A stretch of 64,000 nucleotides of DNA from Gentiana macrophylla (GCA_026214975.1 CM047805.1:187675333-187739332); one strand, 5' to 3'. Shown: positions 33,013 to 44,399, numbered from the stretch's first letter. The notes: a model not told the origin generated them from the letters alone. Numbers and translations: made by a program.

Positions 33013-33424
33013 ATTATAGCGAAATATAATAGCATATTTATTAACATCAATTCGTTTTAGTATAACGGTAGCGTTTGATCCTAATATGGTATCAGAACAG
33101 GAGATCCCGAGTTCAAACATCGCTTCCACACAATTAAAAACAAAAACAAAACAAACAAAAACCAAATGTTGAGGCACACTCTCTTCTTATAGACCTACAT
33201 TTCCCAAACAAATAAAAAAACAAAACATGTGCCGGGTATCTCTCTTTTTATTGGCCCACACTTGAGAATAGACATACATTTCCCAAACAAAAAAAAAAAC
33301 AAGTCAAGTGCCGGGCTCTCTCTTCTTATAAACCCACACTTGAGGGGCGTGATATAAGGAAATATAAGTAGACCAATTATTAACATCAATTGGTTTTAAT
33401 CTGACAACCAGAACGCGATCTGTC
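33013..33424 (+). mobile_element. TRIM-like miniature LTR retrotransposon
   Basis: Short direct repeats at about 33013-33085 and 33350-33424 share GAAATATAA, TATTAACATCAATT(C/G)GTTTTA and a GCG(T/A)(T/C)TG stretch. Right after the first is TGGTATCAGAAC (33087-33098), a tRNA-iMet primer-binding site. Right before the second is the purine tract CACTTGAGGGGCG. The interior of about 260 bp is non-coding and holds two related units (GTGCCGGG, CATTTCCCAAACAAA). PBS plus PPT between tiny LTRs defines a TRIM. Edges are approximate, with no clear TSD. Confidence 0.65.
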
Positions 33425-33523
33425 ATTCATCCACAATAAACTCTGGGACAATTAATTATGGCGTGGACCTATTCACCATATTGGTCCCATAAAAATCAAC
33501 GGCTTACAAGTGTGTTGTCATTT

Positions 33524-34335
33524 TTTTGTTGAAACCGGATATTTTATTAAAACTGTACAAAATTGTACCAACTCTACAAATCAAAGTAAAGGCATATTAC
33601 AAGTTTTAAATGCATCCAAAAATAAATCAGGGTCAAGCTAATCTGAGTTCACGAGCGCAGCGAACCGCTTCAGAGATGAAAATCGTCCTGGGGGGGCGTG
33701 AGAGGTCCGAATGGTGAAACTCCTTATTCCGCCAATACCATAGGCTCATAACGATCTCGCGGAATAAGAATCTCCAGAATGCTATATTGTCGTGCTTGTA
33801 CATGTTTGTCTTTAGACAATTCTCCAACCATGAGAGGGTGTCATGGGTGGAGGCAAAGAGGCTCCAATATTGTCGATGGATGACCTGTTTCCACATATTG
33901 TAAGTCCATGGGCAATCTCTCAGAACATGTAGAGAAGTTTCAGGGTAGCTACCACAAACATTGCAGGCACCCTCGTCACTAATCGATCTCGCCTCAAGAA
34001 GGCCTGCAGTTGGTAGGGCGTCATAATGAATTTGCCATAGAAGGAGGTTACCTCTCAATGGCCCCTTGATTGACCAAATGATATGCCAGATGTTCTCCCG
34101 GAAGTGTCTTGAGTATGGTGGATTTCGTGGTAGGCCGAGCTAACAGAGAATTTACCTGAAGCAGTCAATTTCCAAGTGATATTACCTACCTCATCAAAAA
34201 CGAAGGCATCGTGAACAGAGTTTGATGTTGAACATATATGACGCCAAATGAATGAGCAATTCGACTTAGTCATATCAAGAGGGGAGCCATATTTACGTTT
34301 TATAAGTTGCACCCACGGTTTCTCAGAGCCTGTTA
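33524..34335 (-). mobile_element. 5'-truncated L1 LINE insertion with 16-bp TSD
   Basis: Flanked by the identical 16-mer AAGTGTGTTGTCATTT at 33508-33523 and 34336-34351. On the minus strand it encodes the C-terminal part of L1 ORF2 in two frames (34312 to about 34055, then 34058 to 33633): FIWRHICS, GKFSVSSAYHE, GPLRGNLLLWQ, then the zf-RVT cysteines CNVCG and HVLRDCPW. A short T run (33521-33527) on the plus strand is the poly(A) tail. This is the classic product of target-primed reverse transcription that stopped early. Confidence 0.92.
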
Positions 34336-34351
34336 AAGTGTGTTGTCATTT

Positions 34352-34650
34352 GTTGTGCATATTTTGTTGTGAATATCTCTCTTTAATTATACAGTAATGA
34401 AACAACTACAATCAAATGACACAAACAACTGACATAACATTAATCTACACCATTGATTATTGTGGGACCTAGATCAAAATATATAGGCCTCACATTAATC
34501 GATGGTGTAGATTAATGTTATTTTAATTGGTTGTGGTTGTACATTCATATATCAATGGTTCAAATACTATAATCAATAATATAAGATGTGTTGTGTATTT
34601 TTGTTGTATCGATTTGTTGTTGACATAGCATTGCCTTTTCTTACCACCTG
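34352..34650. mobile_element. foldback MITE-like element
   Basis: Its core is an inverted repeat: TAACATTAATCTACACCA (34436 onward) and TGGTGTAGATTAATGTTA (to 34520) surround GGGACCTAGATC. Complementarity extends outward more loosely through TTGTTGTG-rich arms. The truncated L1 at 33524 inserted at the left edge of this element, so the element may continue to about 33440 on the left. Confidence 0.55.
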
Positions 34651-35002
34651 ATTTAGTTACATTCAAGCCTACAACCACGAGGGTATAGTAGGGAAAATTC
34701 TGATGCATGAACTCCCTTTAGAATGAGCTGTTGGATTATTGTCACGTGTATAAATAGACAAAACTATTTTGACTTCTTGTACACGTAACAGTTATCCGAC
34801 GACCTGTTTAATAGGAAGTCTATGCAGCAGAATTACCCAGTATAGTAGTATATATTTGTTGATGTTATTTACGACACACTAATAAGGCTCCATTCGAACA
34901 TAGTTTATTTGAGTTCTTTTTATTCGGTGTAGAAATTTTGGTTGAAATGTAGTTTAGATTCTACGAGATTCATGTCAAATAAAGTAACTGTAATGAGAAA
35001 AG
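34651..35002. other. intergenic, no gene seen
   Basis: AT-rich, no ORF with recognisable content. Confidence 0.5.
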
Positions 35003-35004
35003 TA

Positions 35005-35272
35005 TTCCTTTCGTTCCATTTTATTGGTTTTGTTTGACTTTTCATACAGATTATAAAATTTGTAATTAATGCTTTGAATCTTATTAAATGATCCAATATT
35101 TTTACATTTATGACTTTCAAGTGGTGTTAGAGTATTTAATACCACACTTTTTATTATAAATATTGTAAAGATGGAAGGACATCAAAAGAAATTTGACAAT
35201 TAATACACAAAATGAACATTTATTTTTGGGCAAACCATAAAGGAAATGTAACAAACAAAATGAGATGGAGAG
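35005..35272. mobile_element. Stowaway-like (Tc1/Mariner) MITE
   Basis: The left end TTCCTTTCGTTCCATTTTATT and the reverse complement of the right end CTCTCCATCTCATTTTGTT are related, and each is bounded by TA (35003-35004 and 35273-35274). This is the Stowaway signature, close to the plant consensus CTCCCTCCGTCCCA. 268 bp, AT-rich, no coding sequence. Confidence 0.65.
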
Positions 35273-35274
35273 TA

Positions 35275-36458
35275 TGAGATATAAGATTATTATTCAAAAA
35301 AATATAAGTGTTTTCTTAATGAAGAACTCAAAAAAAAAAGGTGTTTTCTTAATGAAAAAATAGAATTTTTTTATTATATATTTTAACATAATACATGTCA
35401 TAGTTATAATACCACAAAAATATTTACTACAATTATCTTTTCCTTAATTTCTTATCAATTTCACATACTTTTGAGTACTTACAATTACTAGATTTATGAT
35501 TATCACACAAAATCTTAGTCAACAGAAATCAAGATCAATGCATACAAAATCCATAATCAGATTTTACATATCAACTTTTTTTCATAGCTTTTGGGGAATA
35601 TGGAGCTGGCATTGCAGGGTTTGCTTCTATCCCTACTTAAGAAAGGAATATTTAGGAGTCCCAAAAAAAAAAAAAAACCAAACTCTGATGCATATGCTTA
35701 TTACATTCCTATTTAACTGTTTTAGTTGTCAAAATTAAAAATTCATTTTTATCTGTCGTAATAACATTTCCAAAACATTATTTATTGTATTTTTATATTA
35801 TATTCATAGGTGGGATAAAAGCAATACTACATTAATTATATTCATTTTGTTTTTCGTTTTGATATTAAGCCCAAAATATTAATTCTTTCTTTTTTATATG
35901 TTTTGATAATCATGACGATTAAATAGAAAGGAAGGGAGTATAACTTTATCTATTTATGCACTCTCATCTTCTCCACTATACCCACCTTCATAGCTTTTGC
36001 CCCATCTACTTTTTTTTTTCACAACAATTAATTAATGTCATTACACATTAATTGTGGACAATAATAATAACACATTAATAAGACACTCAACTTTTGTCTC
36101 ATTTTAGGTGGTCGTCTGATACTCTGATCCACTAACAAAATAAAAATGCCCACAGTTAAAGCCATTTATGTACGCTTTAGTACAGAATTTGCAATAATAA
36201 TAATAATAATAATAATATATCCACAAATATCATAATATTATTCCAATCTCAGGTTTCAGAGCCTTTGCTTCAACCCAACTCCACTACTAGATACAAAGTC
36301 TTGGTCTTCTTCAAAACCTACCAACTCTTGAGAAACACTTCATTGTAAGAAAATAATTTCACAAGTACCCACCAAAAAAAACTTTGGTTTTCCATGCCTC
36401 AAAACCAGGAAAAATCCATTCTTTAATGCATATATCAGGGTATCAAACCAATAGAAAG
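35275..36458. other. upstream region of the RopGAP gene
   Basis: AT-rich, with an (AAT)n/(ATA)n microsatellite at about 36192-36217. GGAAGGGAGTATAA near 35930 resembles another Stowaway end. The last 200 bp is presumably promoter and leader: ACTCTTGAGAAACACTTCATTG lies shortly before the start codon. No other gene. Confidence 0.5.
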
Positions 36459-39035
36459 ATGACAGAAATACTTCAATCCTCAACACATGATTTGCCTTCA
36501 TCTTCAAGTTCAACCTCCTTTACCTTTCACCACCACCAGCATACTCATGAAAACCATGACAGCTTTCCTAATCTTCTTTGCCCTGTAGCTCTATACAGGA
36601 GAGATATCGAATTCCAACAACAACAACAACAACAACCACCACCTCAAGTTGAGGAAGTTTGTTCTGGGTTGAGGAAAAAAAGGGAAAGGGAAGAAGAGAC
36701 AGAGAATCAGCTGTCTCTTTTTGATGTTTTGGTGACTGGGTTTAGGAAATCATTAGTTGCTTGTAAGAAAGAGGTCCCTTCTTCTGGAATGGAGATTGGT
36801 TGTCCTATGAATGTAAGACATGTTGCCCATGTCACTTTTGATAGGTTCAATGGGTTTCTTGGTCTCCCTGTTGAGTTTGAACCTGAGGTTTCCAGGAGAC
36901 CTCCTAGTGCAAGGTTGTTTGTTCTCCTTTTTCTTTTCATTCTTTTCTGTTAAAAGTGCTGAAAGTAAATTGTGTTAACATGTAAAGTTACCTATCAAAC
37001 AAGTTAAGTTTTTAAAAACCATAGTAAGTGAATATGATATCAGAGCTAAAGGGCATGGGTTCAAACATCTCTTCATTTATACGTATTTGTGTGTCATGTT
37101 GGTCATAGTTTCTATTATAGGCCCACACTTTAGGACGTGTTGAAGTTATAAATTGTGTTTAACCTAAATTAACTAACTCCCCACAATTTAGCTTCCGTTC
37201 GGGATGGTAATTGAACAAAAAATAATGATGTTGTATTAATGCTATGCAGCACAAGAGTTTTTGGTGTCTCAACTGAGTCTATGCAGTTGTCTTTCGACAC
37301 CAGAGGAAATAGCGTACCTACAATACTCTTGATGATGCAAAGACGCCTTTATGCTCAAGGTGCTCTGCAGGTACGCGTCCTACTTCCTTCTTTTTGTTGG
37401 GGGGCGGGTTTAATTGGATAAGGAAGCCTAAAGCGGCGTATCTGTAACAGTTGTTCTCGTGTGACCAGCGTTGTATACTGTTTTAAGCCGTGGCAATAAG
37501 TTTGAGTCCAGTAGACCTAAGTGGACTGGCCCTTTTCCACACCTAGCATAAGCAGTATGATTTCATGCACGGGACTGTGCCCGTTTTGAAGATTTATCTT
37601 ATTCGTATATATTTATGGCGGTTTAATCATTGAAATGAGATGGATAGCTTAAGAACATGTTTAACCGTCCACCTCAATCTTGCAGGTAGAAGGAATCTTC
37701 AGAATAAATGGCGAGAATGGTGAAGAAGAATCTGTTAGGGAACAGTTAAACAGAGGAATAGTGCCGGATAACGTCGATGTCCATTGTTTAGCAGGTCTAA
37801 TTAAGGTATTAATACTCTGCTACACAAAGGCTAATCCATTTTTTCTTATTTTTATTGGCTACAAAAGAGTTCAGGTGTCATAGGTTTCCTGTAGTTTGTA
37901 ACTTTTTTCTTCAAGTAAACAGAGAATACTTAATAATTCAACCTGTAAATACTAAATAGTGTATGTACATAGTTCTTCTAGTTTGATCATAGAAATTTAA
38001 ATCATTACTCAAATGTGTAGTAAAATCTCTACTCAGATGTGTAAAATACAGAATCTGTATATCTGTCGGCTCTCTTTTCAGATGTATTTCACTCTGAATA
38101 GAGATTCGGTAAAATAGAGGAAAGCGGTATATTGCTCTTACATCAAGTTGAAGAATTGGTACCTTTTTTTTTTACAGGCATGGTTTAGAGAACTTCCAAC
38201 AGGTTTGCTAGATTCTCTTCCACCGGAACAGGTCATGCAGGCCGAATCAGAAGAACAGTGTGTGCATCTTACGAGGTTACTTCCGCCAACAGAAGCAGCT
38301 CTACTGGACTGGGCTATAAATTTGATGGCTGATGTTGCTCAACTTCAACATCTGAACAAAATGAACTCACGGAACATAGCCACGGTTTTCGCACCAAACA
38401 TGACTCAGGTGAACAGAATCACTTTTTCTGTTCATTGTAGTTTAATAAGGTCGTGATACGATAAAAAATGGCATTTATGTTTGTTGCAGATGGCAGATCC
38501 TTTGACAGCATTGATGTTTGCTGTAAAAGTGATGAACTTTCTCAAGACACTTATCGAGAGGATCTTGAAGGGTAGACAAGACTCTATTGTAGATATTGCT
38601 TTTGCAGATCACTTAGAGCCGTCTGATCAGAGTGGAGATCATGATGCATTGCAACCGATCACTCATGATACACAAGAGGGAAACGAAGAACAAGTCTCTG
38701 AGGACAATGAGGAGCTCGAAAGCTACTATGAAACACGTGACGTGTTAGTAGTTGAAAGGGAAAATATACCTAAAAGGCAGCAAATGGCATGCAAGAATCT
38801 TGTCTATATAGGGTCCGGGAAAAAGGAAACTATAATTGATCAACAACAAAAATGCATCAAGAACAAAAACGGGCAGTCGAGTAGTAATTCTGGTGATAAG
38901 AAGGCATCAAGAAGAAGTGTTGAAAGGCCAGTTGTTTATGACATTTATGTAGCAGAGAATACAGAGAAAGGCCAAGATTCCAGCATTATTAGTCGTGTGA
39001 ACTGGCGAACACAGAGACTAGAAGCTTGGAGGTGA
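36459..39035 (+). CDS. RopGAP: CRIB-domain Rho GTPase-activating protein
   Basis: Activates GTP hydrolysis by plant Rho (ROP) GTPases and so shuts off ROP signalling at the plasma membrane in polar growth and stress responses (family knowledge). Five exons with GT-AG junctions: 36459-36913, 37250-37370, 37686-37805, 38178-38408, 38490-39035, giving about 490 residues, the usual RopGAP size. A poly-Ser/His/Gln N-terminus leads to the CRIB motif at about 113-137 (IGCPMNVRHVAHVTFDRFNG). The RhoGAP domain follows from about 153, with arginine finger Arg198 in GIFRING and HCLAGLIK, AWFRELPTGLL and NIATVFAPNMTQ. The acidic/Lys-rich tail ends in VNWRTQRLEAWR. I chose the third in-frame ATG (MTEIL), as RopGAPs commonly begin MTE; an upstream ATG at 36384 is in frame. 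Intron 1 carries a TRIM-like insertion. Confidence 0.93.
36956..37190 (+). mobile_element. TRIM-like element in RopGAP intron 1
   Basis: Short related ends (GTGCTGAAAGTAAATTGTGTTAAC near 36956 and GTGTTGAAGTTATAAATTGTG near 37137) flank a primer-binding-site-like TGATATCAGAGC (37035-37046), GGGTTCAAACATC, and a PPT-like GGCCCACACTTTAGGACG. The layout parallels the element at 33013. It lies wholly within intron 1 and does not touch the splice sites. Edges are approximate. Confidence 0.5.
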
Positions 39036-39101
39036 CTAATCAAGAGTCTGACTCAAAATACATGAAATTTGCTTGAACACAGTCCATATCATTCATGCTA
39101 T

Positions 39102-39108
<7 letters not shown>

Positions 39109-39132
<24 letters not shown>
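39109..39132. repeat. (GT)n microsatellite
   Basis: About 12 uninterrupted GT units, roughly 75 bp beyond the RopGAP stop codon, so probably in its 3' UTR. Confidence 0.9.
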
Positions 39133-39137
<5 letters not shown>

Positions 39138-40105
39138 CTACTATTACTAGATGGATTTAATGGTCACAAGCATCTGCTTCCAGCACAGGCCAATTAATCT
39201 AAATTCTTGCTTGAAACTAAATTGACACGGGGATAACGTGGTGGCAAAAGACCTCGATAGTTAGAAGACTTTGATAATGCTTAAAATCTCTATATAATAA
39301 CAAATGTAACAAACTCTTAATATAATGCCACTGGATGGGCTGATGCACAATCTTGAAAACCTTACTGATACACCAGCAATATTCCACATTACAATCTTGC
39401 AAACCTCAGTGATACACCATATCACCAAATATCCTGCAAAAACTAGCCTTATCACTATGCAAGTTGCACATAAAATTTGTTCCCAATGTGAGCTATTCTT
39501 TGGATAATAATGGACTTCGTATCGTGGCAAATATTTTTACGCCTGATATAACATTCAGTTGTAATCTCTTCCTTAATCAGACAATGTCAGATTGGCAAAT
39601 TTTTGAAGCATTTCTTACTTCTAATTTTGTGGCAATGGTCTCTCGTTAATAACAGCTCTTTTCTCGTCTAATGCCTTGTTAAACCTTACCACTTCAGGTA
39701 CTGGTGCTTTCCTTGAACCTTCTTTCATGCCTGTGATCCCATTTTTCACGATCAGAAATTTCTTCAACCAATGACAAATGGAAACCTCAAAGTCTTCACC
39801 AATTGCCTTGATCAGACCTCAAAGGGTACAATTAATATTAGCTATAAGCCGATCAAAGGGTACTTTGGTTTTGGAGGTACCTTGATTTGAGGCCTCTGCT
39901 AAATTTTGTTGACTTCTGATGGATAATAGCTGCTGCAATCCTTTTTTTTTCTAACTTAACCCCATGAAACATAAAAGGCCAGATATTTCACAACGATTTC
40001 TGTCTTGGAATAAGTGGCCTCAGGCAACATGAGAATAGAACAGCGGATTGAACTGTGCCAATGTTTTTTCTGACCTCTCGGCAAGCCTACTTCATGTCTT
40101 ATGCA
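39133..40105. other. spacer between converging RopGAP and PPR genes
   Basis: The two genes are tail to tail, so this holds both 3' regions. AT-rich. Opposed small ORFs at 39217-39530 have no recognisable domain. No repeats stood out. Confidence 0.5.
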
Positions 40106-42130
40106 TTACCAGTACTCACCACAGGAACAAGATCCATGTCTGAAATGATGGAATCTTGTTGCATCTCTTACAACAAACTGGCGGTCCACAATTCTGCTAA
40201 CCAACTTAATAAACAAGTGACAATCATCACATATTCTTAAATTCTTAATCACCAGAATATCTGTGCCGATACTTGTATTTAGTAGTGCAAATGCAACAGC
40301 TAATCTTTCACTATGAACTCCAATGCTACTTAAATCCTTGCTCCGGCTTGCTTTGTTGTTGTTCTCTATATCAACTAAATGTTCTAACTTTTCAACCATC
40401 TGATATATCTTTTTCGACTCAGGGTGATTTCTGTCCCCGGCAAGAAAAATGTGAATTTTACCTTTAAAGTCTACATAGCTGTAGCCTGGATCCTTTTTCA
40501 ATTTCCGCTCTCTCATCATCACACGAATCTTCACTATACCATCAGTATTTTGTGCACGAGTGTATAAATTAGATAAAAGCACGTAATAACCTGTATTTGC
40601 AGGTTCTAGCTTCACAACCTCATGAAAAGCTAACTCTGCTAGCTCAACGTTCTTATGAATCTTGCAAGCATTGAGAAGGGCACCCCAGACAGCTCCATCT
40701 GGTTCTTGAGGCATCGACTCAATGAGCTTACGAGCATCATCCAGTCGACCAGCTCGACCCAAAAGATCCACAACACAGGAGTAATGCTCCTTGCCTGGCA
40801 TTATACCAAAATCTCTCTCAATTGCAGCAAAGTATTCCAAGCCCTTTTCAGTCAATCCTGCATGACTACAAGCAGACAAAACACTAACAAACACTGTCCC
40901 ATCAGGTCGAATCCCTGTCATAATCATCTCTTCAAAAAGCTTCGTAGCAATACAACCTAACCCATGCATCCCATAACCACCAATAATTGCTGTCCAAGAT
41001 ACCAAAGTTTTCTCTTGCATTTCATCAAAAATAGCACGAGCCCTGGTTAAATTACCACATCTAGCATGCATATTAATCAGCGCGTTCGTTAAAAAGGTAT
41101 TACGTCTTAGCCCGGTATCAACTATTTTCTTGTCAATCTCACAACCAATTCTCTGAGCACCAAGGTTTGCACAGCATGATAAGACACCAACATATGTCAC
41201 CGCATCAGGGCGTACACCCGAACATTCCATTTCATGATAGAGTTCAAGAACATTTCTAGCAAACCCATTCTGTGCATACCCAGAGATCATGGCGTTCCAA
41301 GTTATCAGACCCTTTATGTGGATCTCATCAAACAATCTCCTAGCTAGTTCAATACACTCACATCCTACATACATGGTCAGCAGACAGTTCCCAACAGCTG
41401 AATCATTGCCATAACCAGACTTCAGCTCCAAACCATGGAATGACATTCCTAAATTTGTATGCTCTTGATGACCACATCCAGAGATCAATCCCAACAGGGT
41501 AACCGCATTAAATGATACACCCATCCTTCGCATCTCAGAGAACAAACGTACCCCATTGAGAAACTTAGAATCATGAACATATCCAGAAATCAAGGCATTG
41601 TAACAAACAGTTAGTTTCTTTGCCAGAGGATTTTCGTCTAACACCTTATCTGCACATTTAGACAGGGAACATCTACAATACATCGTAATCAATGCAGTTA
41701 AGACGAAAGGCTCAGACAAGCATCCAGACTTGATAACGTGGGAATGGAGTTGTCCACCGGTGGTGGGTAAGCAGAGGGCGGCAGATGACTTGAGAACAAA
41801 TGGGAAGGTGAAGGCGTTTGGGGCGGTTGCAGAACGGAGCATCTGACGGTAGAGGGTGAGGCCTTCTAAACATTGCCCGTGTTTGGAAAGCTCTCTCAGT
41901 CGGGTGTTCCATGGCGTGGCGTCTGTTGCGATCTTTCGATTGCTTGAGAGGAGCAAAAATGGTGGATTTCGCGGCGGAAAGCCAAGATCGGTCTGCTCAT
42001 AGCATGATGTCCGAAAGTAATGTCTGCTGTTGGCAATTTGTGCAAAAAATTTAAATGAGATGACAAAATATTTAGTGAATTCCCAAAATATTTTTTTTTT
42101 TTTAAATCTAATAAAATACGTTTGTTCCAT
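40106..42130 (-). CDS. MEF10: PLS-class PPR protein with E/E+ and DYW domains, probable mitochondrial RNA editing factor (MEF10-like)
   Basis: Intronless ORF of 674 residues. A Lys/Phe-rich N-terminus, presumably an organelle-targeting region, is followed from about residue 70 by PLS-type PPR repeats (FVLTALITMYCRC, LITWNAMISGYAQNG, LVSWTAIIGGYGMHG). The E/E+ region at about 475-580 includes AVWGALLNACKIHKN and DPGYSYVDFKGKIHIFLAGD. The DYW deaminase-like domain runs from 606 to the end, with HSE at 606-608, the CDDC zinc pair at 634-637, and CSC near the end. The last three residues are EYW rather than DYW, a tolerated variant. Such proteins bind a specific organellar RNA and direct C-to-U editing. 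The order and wording closely resemble Arabidopsis At3g11460/MEF10, reported to edit mitochondrial nad2; that match is from memory. The start is the only Met before the repeats. It converges on RopGAP. Confidence 0.9.
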   Translation of the reverse strand: MEQTYFIRFKKKKIFWEFTKYFVISFKFFAQIANSRHYFRTSCYEQTDLGFPPRNPPFLLLSSNRKIATDATPWNTRLRELSKHGQCLEGLTLYRQMLRSATAPNAFTFPFVLKSSAALCLPTTGGQLHSHVIKSGCLSEPFVLTALITMYCRCSLSKCADKVLDENPLAKKLTVCYNALISGYVHDSKFLNGVRLFSEMRRMGVSFNAVTLLGLISGCGHQEHTNLGMSFHGLELKSGYGNDSAVGNCLLTMYVGCECIELARRLFDEIHIKGLITWNAMISGYAQNGFARNVLELYHEMECSGVRPDAVTYVGVLSCCANLGAQRIGCEIDKKIVDTGLRRNTFLTNALINMHARCGNLTRARAIFDEMQEKTLVSWTAIIGGYGMHGLGCIATKLFEEMIMTGIRPDGTVFVSVLSACSHAGLTEKGLEYFAAIERDFGIMPGKEHYSCVVDLLGRAGRLDDARKLIESMPQEPDGAVWGALLNACKIHKNVELAELAFHEVVKLEPANTGYYVLLSNLYTRAQNTDGIVKIRVMMRERKLKKDPGYSYVDFKGKIHIFLAGDRNHPESKKIYQMVEKLEHLVDIENNNKASRSKDLSSIGVHSERLAVAFALLNTSIGTDILVIKNLRICDDCHLFIKLVSRIVDRQFVVRDATRFHHFRHGSCSCGEYW

Positions 42131-42178
42131 CCATCTTTGCTTTAAATATTGTATCTTTATTGCAACACGACAAAGTTG

Positions 42179-42970
42179 TTTTTTTTTGTTTTTCTTATTT
42201 TAAAAACGAGTGTTTTATTACTTTAGAAACTAGCGAGACAAAGGTCTTACAAAACAGTCTGAAGAAAAAAGAAATACAAAAAATCGAAATACAATGATTA
42301 ATCAAAGTCTCTCCAAGCAAGTCTCGGGTTTTTGACACGTTCAACCACCTAGGATAGAAACACGGAGGCCAGGGGCCTTGCCTCAACACTCTCATGAATA
42401 AGCTTGTTTCTCCACATTCATACTCCATACAGTGCCTCCCTCCACGTGTACTTCCAAACTGTCGAGCCAAAAGGTGGCTCCTCCTGCCGTAAAAGGTTCA
42501 AGCGTAGCCATTCATCAACGTTACCCACGCCAAAAAACTTGCTCTCACGTGGTAAGCTCAAATGCCAAAGGGTGGAAACCCACAGACAGTCCCTAAAAGC
42601 ATGCAAAATCGTTTCGTCCTCCTCCCCACAGATCGGACACATGGGTGTAGGGACAATGTGCCGCTTAGCTAAGAAATAGCCCACAGGTAGGGCCTCGTGA
42701 AACAAACTCCAAAGTAGGTAGTTACCTCGAGTCGGGCCTTTAAGCTGCCAGATATGCGACCATAGGTCACTTTCAGCATTCTCAACTTGGGGACCGTGCG
42801 GAATTGCCAATGGTATCCTCCCGAGACCGTATACCTACCTGTTGAATCATCACACCAAATATAGTCTTGGTTGTCGGTCTTCAGTCCTTGCTATAAGACA
42901 TAATACGCCTTGCATATACTACACCATATCAGGGAACAACCTTGTCTCGGTATAGCCGTCAATTCCCTAT
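42179..42970 (-). mobile_element. 5'-truncated L1 LINE (zf-RVT end)
   Basis: The minus strand of 42418-42810 encodes the L1 C-terminal zinc-binding region: GPTRGNYLLWSL, CPICGEED and HAFRDCLW, ending WREALYGV, with LINE sequence continuing toward 42200. GACAAAGTTG occurs at both ends (42169-42178 and 42971-42980), a probable target duplication, with a T run (42180-42188) as the minus-strand poly(A). It lies upstream of the PPR gene and probably bounds its promoter. Confidence 0.85.
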
Positions 42971-43037
42971 GACAAAGTTGCTTTAATGGTGAGTATTATG
43001 GTATAATTTGGCAAGAGACCAGGGTTTGAGTCCTCTT

Positions 43038-43388
43038 TTTTTCCAAACTGAGCTTTTATTCATTATCAAAAGTGGAAGTCCACATCATACAAAGTATCAA
43101 CATTTTTAACAGAACAGTAAAACTAAGATTATTCCAAATCCCATGCTAATATAAGATTGCGAACAAGGTCCTCATTTTTAGCTAGCAGCACGTGGAGGGG
43201 GGGGGGGAGGGCGTTCTTCTTGGACTCCATGGTGTATCTTGTTTCTCCAAAACCAAATAGTATAGACCATATCTCTGAATTGATAAGGCCACGTATGTCC
43301 TCTTCCATGATCAGTCAAGTTCTTATTAATCCACTCCCGTGTAGTAGAGTGTGAAAATAACTCATTCCAATGTTGTCTAGGCACAAGG
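43038..43388 (-). mobile_element. second short 5'-truncated L1 LINE tail
   Basis: The minus strand of 43178-43384 reads as an L1 3' end (WNELFSHSTTREWINKNL, FRDMVYTIWFWRNKIHH) with a poly-Pro tract from a run of G at 43197-43207. The flanks TTTGAGTCCTCTTT (about 43023) and TTTTAGTCCTTTTT (about 43389) look like a slightly diverged target duplication, next to a T run that would be the poly(A). Confidence 0.7.
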
Positions 43389-43404
43389 TTTTAGTCCTTT
43401 TTAA

Positions 43405-44391
43405 AAAAATATTGTATCTTTATTATTTTTCTTGAAATCTACACGATCGGAACATATGCATATTTATTTGTTGGTTGTCGGGTAGTTGTTGGATGAAAAC
43501 ATATTCTAGTTCATGGTTTCTCTCCGTTTTGCGTTTGTAGGTATGTATTTTGCAATACAATATGTATCCCAGAAATATTGTGTGTATTGTCGATCGTACT
43601 TAATATACGCGTTCAGTGGAGATATGATTTGGAGTGCAGTCTTGTTATGGCATTTGCATGATCACATATGTTAGATTATGGATTAAACATGAATTTATGT
43701 GCTCTTTATGTGATTGTCCAATATTCTTGATAAGGTACACTTATTCACCAGTAATGAAATGCATCGAGTACCATGATATTTGTATCATGTCGGATGTATG
43801 ACTAGCTTAATTACCCATGCTGCAATTCAATGTATTGTACTGAATACCCTGATCTTACATGTCACGTGAGATGTATGGCTAGTCATATTTCCCGTGTTGC
43901 ACCATGTCTTCATGTTAGGTGGTAGCAATGTTGTTCCTTCAACTATCTGGTATTGTGTATTTAAACAAAAAATGAAACATGAACATGCTATATAAAACAA
44001 GAACATGAACATGTTAAGTATGTTAATGAAGAAAAACTGAACAAGTACGGGCAAAATGAACTGAAGTAGTTGTTAGGACATGTTTTACACATTGTTAAGC
44101 ATGTACGATTTTAAAATAGTTTCTTTATGCCTCATGCTTTATTTATTTAAACTATTTATGAGCAAGAAAAAGTAGATTCATGTAATGTATGTTGGCTTAT
44201 GACAAACATGAATCTCTCTTTTTTATCGTCTACTCTCTACTGAGCATCTGACCGGTGCTCACTCATTCATTTTTTTGTTGAGAAGGTTTTGCATGGTTAC
44301 AAGGAATATGTTGATATCTCAAAAACCAAGCAAAGGATGGATAGTTGTTGTTCGGTCGTGATGCCTATGTAGTAGTTTGGTTTATGTATGG
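43405..44391. other. intergenic, no gene seen
   Basis: AT-rich sequence. A degenerate internal repeat (TTGTACTGAATACC / CCATGATATTTGTATCATGT type, 43760-43920) is visible. No coding signal. Confidence 0.5.
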
Positions 44392-44399
44392 CCTGCGTG

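Noticed and set aside
42418..42810. Minus-strand 130-codon ORF as a host zinc-finger gene
   Set aside because: The CPICG/HAFRDC cysteines and GPTRGNYLLW identify the LINE zf-RVT region, within a truncated L1.
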